A stretch of 64,000 bases of DNA from Methylorubrum salsuginis (lineage in GTDB: Bacteria > Pseudomonadota > Alphaproteobacteria > Rhizobiales > Beijerinckiaceae). The DNA lies in assembly GCF_900114375.1 (NCBI RefSeq), contig NZ_FOSV01000011.1, forward strand, positions 1 to 64,000, written 5' to 3'. Shown here piece by piece: positions 1 to 7,979 of this stretch. The position numbers and the translations under genes were made by a program. How positions within the stretch are numbered: the stretch's first letter is position 1; every line of letters starts with the position of its first letter. Below the pieces are notes generated by a model. It was not told the origin of the DNA, did not search any database, and saw only the letters and a list, made by a program, of their open reading frames with translations.

Positions 1-2
1 TG

Positions 3-134
3 CCGCGCCTGAAGGGGCTGATGAACGCCCCCGTCATGGTCGATCTGCGCAACGTCTACTCCCCCGCCGAAGCCGACAAACACGGATTCCAGTACACCGG
101 CATCGGCACCACCCCGGCCGGCGCCCGCTCCTGA
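3..134 (+). CDS. UDP-glucose 6-dehydrogenase, C-terminal fragment
   Basis: The 5' part lies outside the window, so only the last 43 residues are visible. The tail reads VMVDLRNVYSPAEADKHGF followed by QYTGIGTTP. This matches the C-terminus of UDP-glucose/UDP-mannuronate-type dehydrogenases, where a DLRN(I/V)Y segment precedes a GF-Y-GIG end. The enzyme oxidises UDP-glucose to UDP-glucuronate for exopolysaccharide or LPS synthesis. It ends at TGA 132-134, just before a hairpin and a convergent VanZ-like gene. Family assignment rests on a short tail, so related nucleotide-sugar dehydrogenases remain possible. Confidence 0.7.
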   Translation, partial: PRLKGLMNAPVMVDLRNVYSPAEADKHGFQYTGIGTTPAGARS

Positions 135-140
135 ACCGCC

Positions 141-160
141 GTCCCGGATTCATCCGGGAC
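141..160. terminator. Hairpin between convergent genes
   Basis: A perfect 9-bp inverted repeat (gtcccggat / atccgggac, 2-nt loop) lies 6 nt after the dehydrogenase stop and 8 nt before the end of the opposing VanZ-like gene. Its position suits a bidirectional terminator. There is no T-run, so a repeat element is also possible; the same arm sequence recurs in the palindrome at 8604-8644. Confidence 0.45.
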
Positions 161-168
161 AGCCGCCC

Positions 169-513
169 TCAGCGGACGGCGCGGCGGGCGATCAGCGCGG
201 TCAATCCCTGCGCGGCGAGCACGCCCAGAACCGCCGCCGTCCCTTTCACCGAGAAGTCGAACAGCCGCCCGTGCCGGCTCGCGGTGAGACCCTGGGCCAG
301 TTCCAGCAGGCCGGCCATGGCGACGCTCGCCACCAGCGCGAGCCGCCAGTGCCGGGGATAGGACAGGGCGAGCAGGAAGCCGAACAGGGCGTAGGCCGCC
401 GCCCGCTCCAGATGCGGTGAGGCCACGACCGGCCGCGCCTCGATCGGCGAGAGGGTCACGAAGACGAGGATCGCGGCAACGATCCAGGCCGCCACACGAA
501 CGAGAGTCAACAT
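169..513 (-). CDS. VanZ-like small integral membrane protein
   Basis: A 114-residue hydrophobic protein. Three or four membrane segments are visible: residues ~5-25 (VRVAAWIVAAILVFVTL), ~38-52, ~57-75 and ~92-108. The layout, with SPIEARP after the first helix and an E-A-Q segment near the third, resembles VanZ-family proteins, whose function is mostly unknown. I placed the start at ATG 511-513 because the reading frame upstream of it is Arg-rich and unlike a membrane protein. It is a lone gene converging on the UDP-glucose dehydrogenase. Confidence 0.6.
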   Translation of the reverse strand: MLTLVRVAAWIVAAILVFVTLSPIEARPVVASPHLERAAAYALFGFLLALSYPRHWRLALVASVAMAGLLELAQGLTASRHGRLFDFSVKGTAAVLGVLAAQGLTALIARRAVR

Positions 514-823
514 CGCTCCGTCGTCGCGCAGTCGCCTCCGCACGGTCAAGCAATGAATCGGCAGGCCTGCCGGGTCCCGGCACTCTCCCGTGCGGCGCAT
601 CCGATCCGCCACCCCGTTGCCGCGCTCCGCGGCCAACTGCGTGATCTGACACGGGTTGCGCGCATAACCTCAGGTCGATTTTTGTCAAATATCCCCAATT
701 TGGAGGATGCGCGCCTCCCGGGTCTCGGTGCCTCCTGCTCCCGTCGATCAAGCCGCTACGGCGCAGCGCCTTCCGAATGACGAAGCGCGCCGACCCGTGG
801 CGGACGGCTTCGAGGGGGACGGA
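514..823. other. Intergenic region, nothing recognised
   Basis: About 310 bases between the start of the VanZ-like gene and a doubtful small gene. It must hold the VanZ-like promoter. Around 655-700 there is a locally AT-richer patch (cgatttttgtcaaatatcc) that would suit a promoter. I see no RNA gene or long repeat. Confidence 0.4.
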
Positions 824-1039
824 ATGAATCGAGAGAACGAGGACGTGCCGCGCTGGCTCCAGCGCCGGGAAGGCCGCAAGGCCGGCCGATACGACGGCAA
901 CAAGGTCGTCCGCTGGATTGCGCGACGGAACCTGAAGGGCCGCGACGCCGAGGCCGATGCGACGCCCACGACGGCGGAATGGCCCCGCCTCGGCGGCTTC
1001 GGCGGACTGCGCTTGGTGGCCAACAATCCGGCGGCGTAG
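824..1039 (+). CDS. Doubtful small basic protein
   Basis: A possible 71-residue basic product (MNRENEDVPRWLQRREGRK...) with a purine-rich GAGGGGGACG stretch just ahead of ATG 824. I do not recognise a family. The sequence contains WLQRREGRKAGRYDGNKVVR, which could form a short basic helix. Coding evidence is thin: GC-rich DNA gives many such frames and both strands are open here. The reading frame extends upstream to 707 without a better start. Confidence 0.3.
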   Translation: MNRENEDVPRWLQRREGRKAGRYDGNKVVRWIARRNLKGRDAEADATPTTAEWPRLGGFGGLRLVANNPAA

Positions 1040-1246
1040 CCGGGACGACCGCGAATCCGCCCGGCCGGACATGCTCCGCGCCGGGCGTTGTCCGCCGGGT
1101 CGCCGCGAGTGAAATCCGAGACGACCGCACGGATCCCCGGCGTTTGCTCTGTAAAGGCTGGCTCGACAACTTGGCATGGTCCGCAGGCGGGTCCATGATC
1201 GCTTCGACAAGCCGTCGGAGCACACGGCGGCATCGGAGGTCGTCCC

Positions 1247-1516
1247 ATGCTTGCCGCCAACCGCCTCGTCAAAGCCGCCTGGATCGCCGTCGACGTCACC
1301 AAGGAACGCGCCGAGCGGGTGCTGGTGGTCGAGGCCTATATCGCGGTCAGCCCGCTGGAGAAGAACTACGACGCCGAGCGCTACACGTTGCTGGTCGAGG
1401 ACGTGCGCCGGGTTCTCAACGCCAATCCCGAGATCGATCGCGCTTCGATCCTGAGCATGCACCGCGACACCGGCTGCGCCGCTCTGTTCCGCGCCAAGCC
1501 GGCCACGGCGGCCTGA
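1247..1516 (+). CDS. Conserved-looking hypothetical protein
   Basis: An 89-residue protein preceded by GGAGG at about 1235 with good spacing to ATG 1247. The sequence alternates hydrophobic and acidic segments (AWIAVDVTKERAERVLVVEAYIAVSPLE) and ends with an Ala-rich tail. The composition is that of a soluble alpha/beta protein. No membrane segment, signal peptide or known motif is visible. It stands alone, converging on a secreted protein encoded on the other strand. Function unknown. Confidence 0.6.
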   Translation: MLAANRLVKAAWIAVDVTKERAERVLVVEAYIAVSPLEKNYDAERYTLLVEDVRRVLNANPEIDRASILSMHRDTGCAALFRAKPATAA

Positions 1517-1519
1517 GGA

Positions 1520-1849
1520 TCAATCCAACGGCGCCTGGGCCGGATCGCGCGGCAGGACGGTCTCGGCACTCTCACCCCGCATTCCCGGCGGAGTGACGCG
1601 ACCGGCCGGACCGCCCGAGCCGCCGCAGCCGCTGCAGATCGAGCGCGCCGCCCGGGCGCTGCGCTCGGAGATGCGCCGGTCGAAGTCGCTCTGGCGTGCC
1701 GCCGATTCCTCGGCCTGCTTCCGGACGGCGTCGGTGAAGTGCTCGTCGAGCAGGGGGCGGACGGACGGCCGTGCGTGGGGCGCAGCCGAGGGTTCGGCCA
1801 GGGCGGCGCCGGGCAGCGCCAGGGCGAGCAGGCAGAGGAGAGTTCGCAT
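1520..1849 (-). CDS. Small secreted protein of unknown function
   Basis: A 109-residue product starting at ATG 1847-1849 with a clear Sec signal peptide (MRTLLCLLALALPGAALA, cleavage likely after the second A-L-A). The mature part is charged, with LLDEHFTDAVRKQAEES and RRISERSARAARS helices, and carries a CSGCGGSGG segment whose two cysteines are two residues apart. That pair might bind a metal or form a disulfide. The upstream in-frame extension lacks signal-peptide character. It ends 3 bp from the stop of the converging gene ending at 1516. Confidence 0.6.
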   Translation of the reverse strand: MRTLLCLLALALPGAALAEPSAAPHARPSVRPLLDEHFTDAVRKQAEESAARQSDFDRRISERSARAARSICSGCGGSGGPAGRVTPPGMRGESAETVLPRDPAQAPLD

Positions 1850-1944
1850 CGGCGGATCGCTCCGTTCCGTCGAAGCCGGCGGCCTGCCGACCCGATGAAG
1901 GTTAAGGCCGGATCGCCCGCACGGGAAGCGCCCCGGCGCCACGG

Positions 1945-3486
1945 TCAACGAGAGTTGACGGAAGCCTGCTCGCCAGCGTTGTCGAGGAACAGACGGTAGG
2001 CCGGGTTGTCGGTCTCGTCGAAGCAGGGATAGCCCAGGGCATCGAGGGCCGCGTCGAACCGGGCGCGCTCCGAGGCCGGCACCTCGATCCCGGCCAGCAC
2101 CCGGCCGTAATCGGCGCCGTGGTTGCGGTAGTGGAACAGGCTGATGTTGAAGTCGTCGCCGAGGGCGTCGAGAAACTTCATCAGCGCCCCCGGCCGCTCC
2201 GGGAACTGGAAGCGGTAGAGCCGCTCATCCGCGAGGCCCGTGGCCCGACCGCCGACCATGTAGCGGACATGGACCTTGGCCATCTCGTTGTCGCTCATGT
2301 CGGTGACGGCGTAGCCGTTCCGTTCCAGCGCGGCGATGAGTTCGCGCTTCTCCGGCTTGCCGCCGGGCAGGTTGATGCCGACGAAGATGCGCGCGTCCGA
2401 ACCCCTCGCGTAGCGATAGTTGAACTCGGTGATGGCCCGGGGGCCGAGCGCGGCGATGAAGGCCCGGTAGGCACCCGCCCGCTCGGGGATGGTGACGCCG
2501 AGCAGCACCTCGCGCTGCTCGCCGATCTCGGCCCGCTCGGCGATGTGGCGCAGGCGGTCGAAGTTGAGGTTGGCCCCCGAGGAGATCGCCACCAGCGTGC
2601 CGGCGCCGGGATTCTGTGCCGCCCAGGCCTTGGCACCGGCCAGACTCAGGGCCCCCGACGGCTCGGAGACCGCGCGGGTGTCGTCGAACACGTCCTTCAC
2701 GGCAGCGCACATCGCGTCCGTATCGACGGTGACGACCTCGTCGAGCAGCTCGCGGCAGAGCCGAAATGTTTCCTCGCCGGCCTGTCGCACGGCGACGCCG
2801 TCGGCGAACAGGCCGACGCTCGGCAGCGTCACCCGCTCGTCCGCCTCGATCGCGGCCTTCATGCAGGCGGCGTCGTCCGGCTCGACGCCGATCACCTTGG
2901 TCTCGGGCCGCAGGTATTTCACGTAAGAGGCGATGCCGGCGGCAAGCCCCCCGCCGCCGATCGGCACGAAGATGGCCTCGATCGGCCCGCTATGCTGATG
3001 CAGGATCTCCATGCCGATGGTGCCCTGGCCGGCAATCACCTCGGCGTCGTCGAACGGATGCAGGAAGGTGAGGCCCCACTGCGCCTCCAGGCGGCGCGCC
3101 TCGGCGAGCGCCTCGTCGAAGGCGTCGCCGTGCAGCACCACCTCGGCGCCGCGGGCCCGGCAGGCATCGACCTTGATGGCCGGCGTGGTGCGCGGCATCA
3201 CGATCACCGCGCGCACCCCGAGCTTGGCCGCCCCCAGCGCCACGCCCTGCGCGTGGTTGCCGGCCGACGCGCAGATGACGCCGCGGGCGAGCTGTTCGGA
3301 CGAGAGCGAGGTCATCTTGTTGTAGGCGCCGCGCAGCTTGAACGAGAAGACCGGCTGGAGGTCCTCGCGCTTGAGCAGCACCGGCCGGCCGAGCCGAGCG
3401 GTCAGCCGCGGCATCGCATGGAGCGGGCTCTCGATCGCCACGTCGTAGACGCGGGCGGAGAGGATCTTCTTCACGTAATCGGTCAC
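1945..3486 (-). CDS. ilvA: Threonine ammonia-lyase (threonine deaminase), biosynthetic
   Basis: Converts L-threonine to 2-oxobutanoate, the committed step of isoleucine synthesis. The N-terminal PLP domain (residues ~1-320) shows the lysine motif FSFKLRGAYNK near residue 50, ASAGNHAQGVA, and the phosphate-binding loop PIGGGGLAAGIA. Two ACT-like regulatory regions follow: ~332-410 with LLGVTIPERAGAY, and ~425-495 with RFQFPERPGALMKFL. This two-lobe tail and the 513-residue length are those of the Ile-inhibited biosynthetic enzyme, not the short catabolic form. It stands alone; the partner genes ilvH and ilvB lie at 55.6-59.1 kb. Confidence 0.95.
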   Translation of the reverse strand: MTDYVKKILSARVYDVAIESPLHAMPRLTARLGRPVLLKREDLQPVFSFKLRGAYNKMTSLSSEQLARGVICASAGNHAQGVALGAAKLGVRAVIVMPRTTPAIKVDACRARGAEVVLHGDAFDEALAEARRLEAQWGLTFLHPFDDAEVIAGQGTIGMEILHQHSGPIEAIFVPIGGGGLAAGIASYVKYLRPETKVIGVEPDDAACMKAAIEADERVTLPSVGLFADGVAVRQAGEETFRLCRELLDEVVTVDTDAMCAAVKDVFDDTRAVSEPSGALSLAGAKAWAAQNPGAGTLVAISSGANLNFDRLRHIAERAEIGEQREVLLGVTIPERAGAYRAFIAALGPRAITEFNYRYARGSDARIFVGINLPGGKPEKRELIAALERNGYAVTDMSDNEMAKVHVRYMVGGRATGLADERLYRFQFPERPGALMKFLDALGDDFNISLFHYRNHGADYGRVLAGIEVPASERARFDAALDALGYPCFDETDNPAYRLFLDNAGEQASVNSR

Positions 3487-3642
3487 GGGGCAGGCATCCG
3501 GCCGCTTTGCTCGGGCCGGAGACGATTCTCCGACCCGGATGCATCGCGCGACCGGGTCTGACGAAGATCGAGGCCTGGGACGCTGCGATGCGGGATAGAC
3601 CTCCGTTTAGCCCCTTGCGGGCCTGGAAGCGAGGGCTGCCGC

Positions 3643-4248
3643 CTACAGCCTGATGCCGGAATCGATCCGGGCCGGATCGAGGGCGGCGTCGAAGAGCACG
3701 CCGATGCCGTCGGTGAAGAGGCGCACCACCCGGCCCGCCGTCGAGCCGAGCGTGACACTCGCCCCGAGGGCGACCGGGCGGGCCAGGACCACGGCGGCGC
3801 CCGAGCCCGAGACGTTGAGGATTCGGCCCGGCACGACGCCGCCATCGTCGAGGGTGACCAAGACGTCCCGCCGCCGCGGCGTGATCCGGCGGTGCCGTCG
3901 CTCCAGGGGCGTCGCCAGATCCTGCCCGCGGGCGATCTCCATCGTGGTGCGGGCGATCTCGGCGGCCCGCTCCCGCGGCATCGTCAGGCGCACACCGAAA
4001 TTGTGGAGGCCTTTGGCGACGACCCGGGCCTCGACCGCGCCGACGAAGTGGATGCTGCAGGTAAGCCGCGCGTCGATCTCCGGCACGACCGCCGAGCGGA
4101 AGCCGATGCCCTGCGCGGTGATGTCCTCGGTGACGGCGTAAAAGTCCGAATGCTCCCGCCCCCAGCACAGGGCGGGAAGGATCAATGCGCGGCGGTCGGC
4201 GGGCGTGTTGGCTTTCATGGATCCGGCGGTGACATCCGAGCGGACCAT
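3643..4248 (-). CDS. PilZ-domain protein, probably tandem PilZ
   Basis: The C-terminal half has the c-di-GMP-binding PilZ signature: an Arg-rich RRHRRITPRRRDV stretch (residues ~107-119) followed by the N-x-S-x-x-G type motif LNVSGSGAAV (~132-141). The N-terminal half (ALCWGREHSDFYAVTEDITAQGIGF ... FGVRL) has the fold pattern of a second, degenerate PilZ domain. PilZ proteins couple cyclic-di-GMP to motility, polysaccharide or cell-cycle outputs. Start uncertain: ATG 4248 or ATG 4218 (MKANTPADRR), ten residues in. It is divergent from slyX across an unusually AT-rich gap. Confidence 0.75.
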   Translation of the reverse strand: MVRSDVTAGSMKANTPADRRALILPALCWGREHSDFYAVTEDITAQGIGFRSAVVPEIDARLTCSIHFVGAVEARVVAKGLHNFGVRLTMPRERAAEIARTTMEIARGQDLATPLERRHRRITPRRRDVLVTLDDGGVVPGRILNVSGSGAAVVLARPVALGASVTLGSTAGRVVRLFTDGIGVLFDAALDPARIDSGIRL

Positions 4249-4666
4249 GGAGACTCGCGCCTCAACGAAAGGCGGACCGGATACGGATAGTTTTCCGTAA
4301 AATTTACTCGTCTTCCCGATGGTGAAGCAATAGACGCTTCATATTTGACGCATAAAGAGCCAAATTATCGTATTAATATAAATATGTGCGATAGAAATAT
4401 TTGATATACCTGGTACATAAAAGTAAGTAATGGAATATTTCGCCGATTTTGATGGTTGATAGACTGACGGCTACGCGGACGGCGATGGTCGATTTGCAGC
4501 GATTTTTGCCGGCAAATTTGAATTCGGTCCGAGACCGAACTGGCCGATGGCTGCGATGCGCCCGATGCATGGGCTTTCCGCCCTCAGCGAATGGCGGCGG
4601 TGTGCCTTGCCCGGATCGCGGAGCCGGCCCTTGTCAGCGTCGCGTCGGGACGGGCATGGTCGTCCC
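4249..4666. other. AT-rich divergent intergenic region
   Basis: 418 bases separating the PilZ gene (minus) from slyX (plus). Between about 4290 and 4530 the sequence is strikingly AT-rich for this genome, for example attatcgtattaatataaat near 4362-4384 and gatagaaatatttgatatac near 4390. The only open frames through it are short and of improbable composition. Likely contents are promoters and binding sites, possibly for an AT-preferring regulator such as MucR. Confidence 0.6.
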
Positions 4667-4885
4667 ATGAGCGAACTGCCGTCCGAGCCCGACCGCCTCG
4701 CGCGCCTCGAAATCCGACTGACCGAGCAGGAGGCGGTGATCGAGGATCTGAACACCGCGATCACCGCGCAATGGGGTGTGATCGATCGGCTCACACGCCA
4801 GCTGGCACGGCTGCAAGAGCAGGTCGAGGACACGGCCTTCCGCGGGGCGAGCGGCGCCCCGGAGCCGCCGCCGCCGCATTATTGA
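4667..4885 (+). CDS. slyX: SlyX family protein
   Basis: A 72-residue SlyX homologue: an N-terminal coiled coil (RLARLEIRLTEQEAVIEDLN, residues 10-29), then TAITAQWGVIDRLTRQLARLQEQVED, ending in a Pro-rich PEPPPPHY tail. The C-terminal PPPHY/PPHY end and ~70-residue length are characteristic. Function is unknown; in enterobacteria the gene neighbours the slyD prolyl isomerase. Start chosen at ATG 4667 because the coiled coil begins shortly after it and the upstream frame is Arg-rich. Confidence 0.85.
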   Translation: MSELPSEPDRLARLEIRLTEQEAVIEDLNTAITAQWGVIDRLTRQLARLQEQVEDTAFRGASGAPEPPPPHY

Positions 4886-4927
4886 TGGCCCGCCCCCGGC
4901 CGCGACCGGAGGGCGGGCGTTGCCGGA

Positions 4928-5494
4928 TCAGTCCTTGGCACGCTCCACGTAGGAGCCGTCCGCCGTCATGATGACGACGCGGGTGCCGGCGGAGATGTGG
5001 GGCGGGACGCTGGTCTTCACGCCGTTCGACAGGATCGCCGGCTTGTAGGAGGACGAGGCGGTCTGGCCCTTCGTCACCGGCTCGGTCTCGACGATCTCCA
5101 GCGTCACGCGCTGGGGCAGCTCGATCGTCAGCGGCACGCCGTTATGGGTCGAGAGCGTGACGGTCATGCTCTCCTGCAGGTAGGGGGCGGCGTCGCCGAC
5201 CACGTCCTCGGGCACCGCGATCTGCTCGTAGTTCTCGGGGTTCATGAAGTGGAACCCCTCGCCGTCCTGATACAGGAAGGTGTGGTCGCGATCCTCGACG
5301 AAGGCGCGCTCGACCTGCTCGGTCGTGCGGTAGCGCTCGGAGATCTTCACGCCGTCGGTGATGCGGCGCATGTCGAGCTGGGTGACCGGGGTGCCCTTGC
5401 CGGGGTGGATGTTCTCCGCCGTCAGGATGACGTAGAGCTTGCCGTCCTTCTCGACGACGTTGCCCTTGCGAAGGGTACTGGCGATCACTTTCAC
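4928..5494 (-). CDS. efp: Elongation factor P
   Basis: EF-P binds between the P and E sites and rescues ribosomes stalled at polyproline. 188 residues, three beta-barrel domains. Domain I starts [15 protein letters not shown] and carries the modification loop HPGKGTPV with the target lysine at residue 33. Domain III ends [21 protein letters not shown]. The start is GTG at 5492-5494, since homologues begin exactly there, and an ATG 14 codons upstream would add an unrelated Arg-rich leader. It is divergent from epmA-epmB, whose products install beta-lysine on this lysine. Confidence 0.95.
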   Translation of the reverse strand: MKVIASTLRKGNVVEKDGKLYVILTAENIHPGKGTPVTQLDMRRITDGVKISERYRTTEQVERAFVEDRDHTFLYQDGEGFHFMNPENYEQIAVPEDVVGDAAPYLQESMTVTLSTHNGVPLTIELPQRVTLEIVETEPVTKGQTASSSYKPAILSNGVKTSVPPHISAGTRVVIMTADGSYVERAKD

Positions 5495-5619
5495 GAGCGT
5501 GGACCTTAAGGCTTGACGAAAACGGCACTGCCCCACACGCCGGACGGCCGTGCGAGCGGAATCATCCGCGAGGCCCTACCCTATCCGGGCTCCCGTTGCC
5601 AGCCGGCGAGGTTTTTCGC

Positions 5620-6678
5620 GTGAGCGCCGAGGCCTCGCCCTGGTGGCAGCCGTCCGTCCACGCGGATCGCCGGCCCCTGCTGATGACCCGCAACCGCATC
5701 GTCGCGTCCTTGCGCGGCTGGTTCGCGGAACGTGACTTCGTCGAGGTCGAGGCCGCGGCGCTTCAGGTCTCGCCGGGCAACGAGGCGCATCTCTCGGCCT
5801 TCGCCACCGAGGCGCTGCTGCCGGATGGGTCGCGCGCGCCGCTCTACCTCCACACCTCGCCGGAATTCGCCTGCAAGAAGCTGCTGGCGGCGGGCGAGAC
5901 GCGGCTCTTCAGCCTCGCCCGCGTATTCCGCAACCGCGAGCGGGGCGCGCTGCATCACCCCGAATTCACCATGCTCGAATGGTACCGGGCGGGCGAGACC
6001 TACCACACGCTGATGGCCGACTGCGCCGACCTGCTGGCGCTCGCCGCCGAGGCCGCGGGGGGCAAGCGCCTGAGCTTTCGCGGACGGCAGGCCGATCCGT
6101 TCGCCCCGTTCGAGCGGTTGACGCTCGCCGAGGCGTTCGAGCGCCACGCCGCCATCGATCTGCTTGCCACCATCGCGCCGGACGGCGCCACCGACCGCGA
6201 GGGGCTGGCCGCGCAGGTGGTGACGCGCGGCCTGCGGGTCGCGCCCGACGACACCTGGGCCGACCTGTTCTCCCGCGTCCTCGTCGGGTTGATCGAGCCG
6301 CATCTCGGCAAGGACCGGCCGACGATCCTGTGCGAGTACCCCGTCAGCGAGGCGGCGCTCGCGCGCCCCGTCCCCTACGATCCACGGGTGGCCGAGCGGT
6401 TCGAGCTCTATGCCTGCGGGGTCGAGCTCGCCAACGCCTTCGGCGAGCTGACCGACCCGGCCGAGCAGCGCCGCCGCTTCGAGATCGAGATGGCCGAGAA
6501 GGCGCGGGTCTACGGCGAGCGCTATCCCATCGACGAGGAATTTTTGGAGGCTTTGGCGATCATGCCGGAGGCCAGCGGCATCGCGCTCGGCCTCGACCGG
6601 CTGGTAATGCTGGCGACCGGCGCGCCGCGGATCGACGATGTGGTGTGGACGCCGGTGGCGCGGGGAGCGGGACGGTGA
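5620..6678 (+). CDS. epmA: EF-P lysine--lysine ligase EpmA
   Basis: A class II LysRS paralogue lacking the anticodon domain (352 residues). It attaches (R)-beta-lysine to the EF-P lysine. Motif 2 is visible in RVFRNRERGALHHPEFTMLEWY, and motif 3 in SGIALGLDRLVML near the C-terminus. HTSPEFACKKLL is the typical EpmA substrate-pocket segment. The start is probably GTG 5620-5622 (VSAEASPWWQPS); a TTG at 5596 would add eight residues. It faces efp across ~125 bp, and epmB follows after a repeat-filled gap. Confidence 0.92.
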   Translation: MSAEASPWWQPSVHADRRPLLMTRNRIVASLRGWFAERDFVEVEAAALQVSPGNEAHLSAFATEALLPDGSRAPLYLHTSPEFACKKLLAAGETRLFSLARVFRNRERGALHHPEFTMLEWYRAGETYHTLMADCADLLALAAEAAGGKRLSFRGRQADPFAPFERLTLAEAFERHAAIDLLATIAPDGATDREGLAAQVVTRGLRVAPDDTWADLFSRVLVGLIEPHLGKDRPTILCEYPVSEAALARPVPYDPRVAERFELYACGVELANAFGELTDPAEQRRRFEIEMAEKARVYGERYPIDEEFLEALAIMPEASGIALGLDRLVMLATGAPRIDDVVWTPVARGAGR

Positions 6679-6712
6679 AGGCTTTCCCGTTCGGGCGGCG
6701 CGTATCGGAAAA

Positions 6713-6930
6713 CCCTCCCCCCTCTGCGGGGGAGGGTGTCTGCGGAGCAGACGGGAGAGGGGAGCGACGGTCCCGCTTGGCCGCCGCCGACGGTGAATTC
6801 TCCGGAAGCGTCGCTCCCCTCACCCGACCCCCTTCGGGGGCCACCCTCTCCCATCTCAAGGCGGCCTTGCCCGACTTGAGCACTCAAGAATGCGGAGATC
6901 GGGCAAGCCCGATTTCCGTGGGGGAGAGGG
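6713..6930. repeat. Intergenic palindromic repeat cluster (paired inverted units)
   Basis: The gap between epmA and epmB is a nest of hairpins. Two inverted copies of one unit lie at 6728-6768 and 6810-6852. Each has the layout GGG(A/G)GAGGGTG, a small stem-loop, CGGG(A/T)GAGGGGAGCGAC. They flank about 41 bp of unique sequence. A further hairpin has perfect 9-bp arms at 6866-6874 and 6899-6907, and a partial GGGGGAGAGGG end lies at 6920-6930. The layout is that of paired REP elements common in GC-rich proteobacteria. The purine-rich end supplies the ribosome-binding site of epmB. Confidence 0.7.
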
Positions 6931-6938
6931 AGGCGCGC

Positions 6939-7979
6939 GTGCTGAAAAGCGTCGATGCCCTCGCAGAAGCCGGCTTTGTTGATGCGGAGAGACTTCCCGC
7001 CCTCGAACGCGTCGCCGCCCGCTACGCCATCTCGCTCACCCCCGACATCGCCGAACTGATCGACCCGGCCGACCCCGCGGACCCCATCGCCCGCCAGTTC
7101 GTTCCCCGCGCGGAAGAGATCGAGACCACCCCGGACGAGCGCGCCGACCCGATTGGCGACGACGCCCACAGCCCCCTCCCCGGCCTCGTCCACCGCTACC
7201 CCGACCGGGTGCTGTTGAAGCCGCTCCACGTATGCCCGGTCTATTGCCGCTTCTGCTTCCGCCGCGAGCGCGTCGGGCCCGACGGCCACGGCACGCTGAG
7301 CGAGGCGGAGCTTCAGGCCGCCTACGCCTACATCGCCGCGCGGGAAGACATCTGGGAGGTTGTGCTCACCGGCGGCGACCCGTTCGCCCTCTCGCCCCGG
7401 CGGCTCGCGGCCATCGCGGCGGCCCTCGGCGCGATTCCGCACGTGAAGGTGCTACGCCTGCATACCCGCGTGCCTGTGGTGGAGCCGGCCCGCGTCGATG
7501 ACGCCCTCGTCGCAGCCCTCAAACACTTTCCCGGCGCGGTCTACGTGGCGCTTCACGCCAACCATCCGCGTGAGTTCTCGCAGGCCGCCCGCGCGGCCTG
7601 TGCCCGCTTGGTCGATGCCGGCATCCCGATGGTGAGCCAGAGCGTGCTCCTGCGCGGCGTCAACGACGACGCGGGCACGCTCGAAGCCCTCATGCGCCGC
7701 TTCGTCGAGAACCGGATCAAGCCCTACTATTTGCATCACGGCGACCTTGCGCCGGGCACTGGCCATCTGCGCACCACCCTCCCCGAGGGCCAGGCGTTGA
7801 TGCGAACCTTGCGCGGTCGCCTGTCGGGCCTCGCGCAACCGACCTACGTGCTCGACATCCCCGGCGGCCACGGCAAGGTGCCGGTGGGGCCGGGCTATCT
7901 CGAAGAGTCGACTGAAGGCTGGCGCGTCACCGATCCGCAGGGCACGGTGCATCCCTATCCGCCGAAGGACGAGACATGA
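6939..7979 (+). CDS. epmB: EF-P beta-lysylation protein EpmB (lysine 2,3-aminomutase family)
   Basis: A radical-SAM, PLP-dependent enzyme converting L-lysine to (R)-beta-lysine for EF-P. 346 residues. The cluster motif CPVYCRFCFRR (C-x3-C-x2-C) is near residue 94, followed by VLTGGDPFALSPRRL and LHANHPREF. The PLP lysine is in GGHGKVPVGPGYL near the C-terminus. Start chosen at GTG 6939, preceded by a strong GGGAGG. The open frame extends far upstream, but only through the repeat cluster and a shadow of epmA. Its stop overlaps the GST start (ATGA). Confidence 0.92.
   Translation: MLKSVDALAEAGFVDAERLPALERVAARYAISLTPDIAELIDPADPADPIARQFVPRAEEIETTPDERADPIGDDAHSPLPGLVHRYPDRVLLKPLHVCPVYCRFCFRRERVGPDGHGTLSEAELQAAYAYIAAREDIWEVVLTGGDPFALSPRRLAAIAAALGAIPHVKVLRLHTRVPVVEPARVDDALVAALKHFPGAVYVALHANHPREFSQAARAACARLVDAGIPMVSQSVLLRGVNDDAGTLEALMRRFVENRIKPYYLHHGDLAPGTGHLRTTLPEGQALMRTLRGRLSGLAQPTYVLDIPGGHGKVPVGPGYLEESTEGWRVTDPQGTVHPYPPKDET

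Noticed and set aside
1150..1200. Possible sigma-54 promoter (TGGCAT...GC) upstream of the 1247 gene
   Set aside because: Spacing between the GG and GC dinucleotides is 8 nt, not the required 10.
4373..4570. 65-codon minus-strand frame in the AT-rich gap
   Set aside because: No ribosome-binding site, Tyr/Ile/Arg-rich, composition dictated by the AT-rich DNA.
5979..6938. N-terminal extension of EpmB back through epmA
   Set aside because: The frame runs through epmA out of phase and through the palindromic repeats; EpmB homology begins after GTG 6939.
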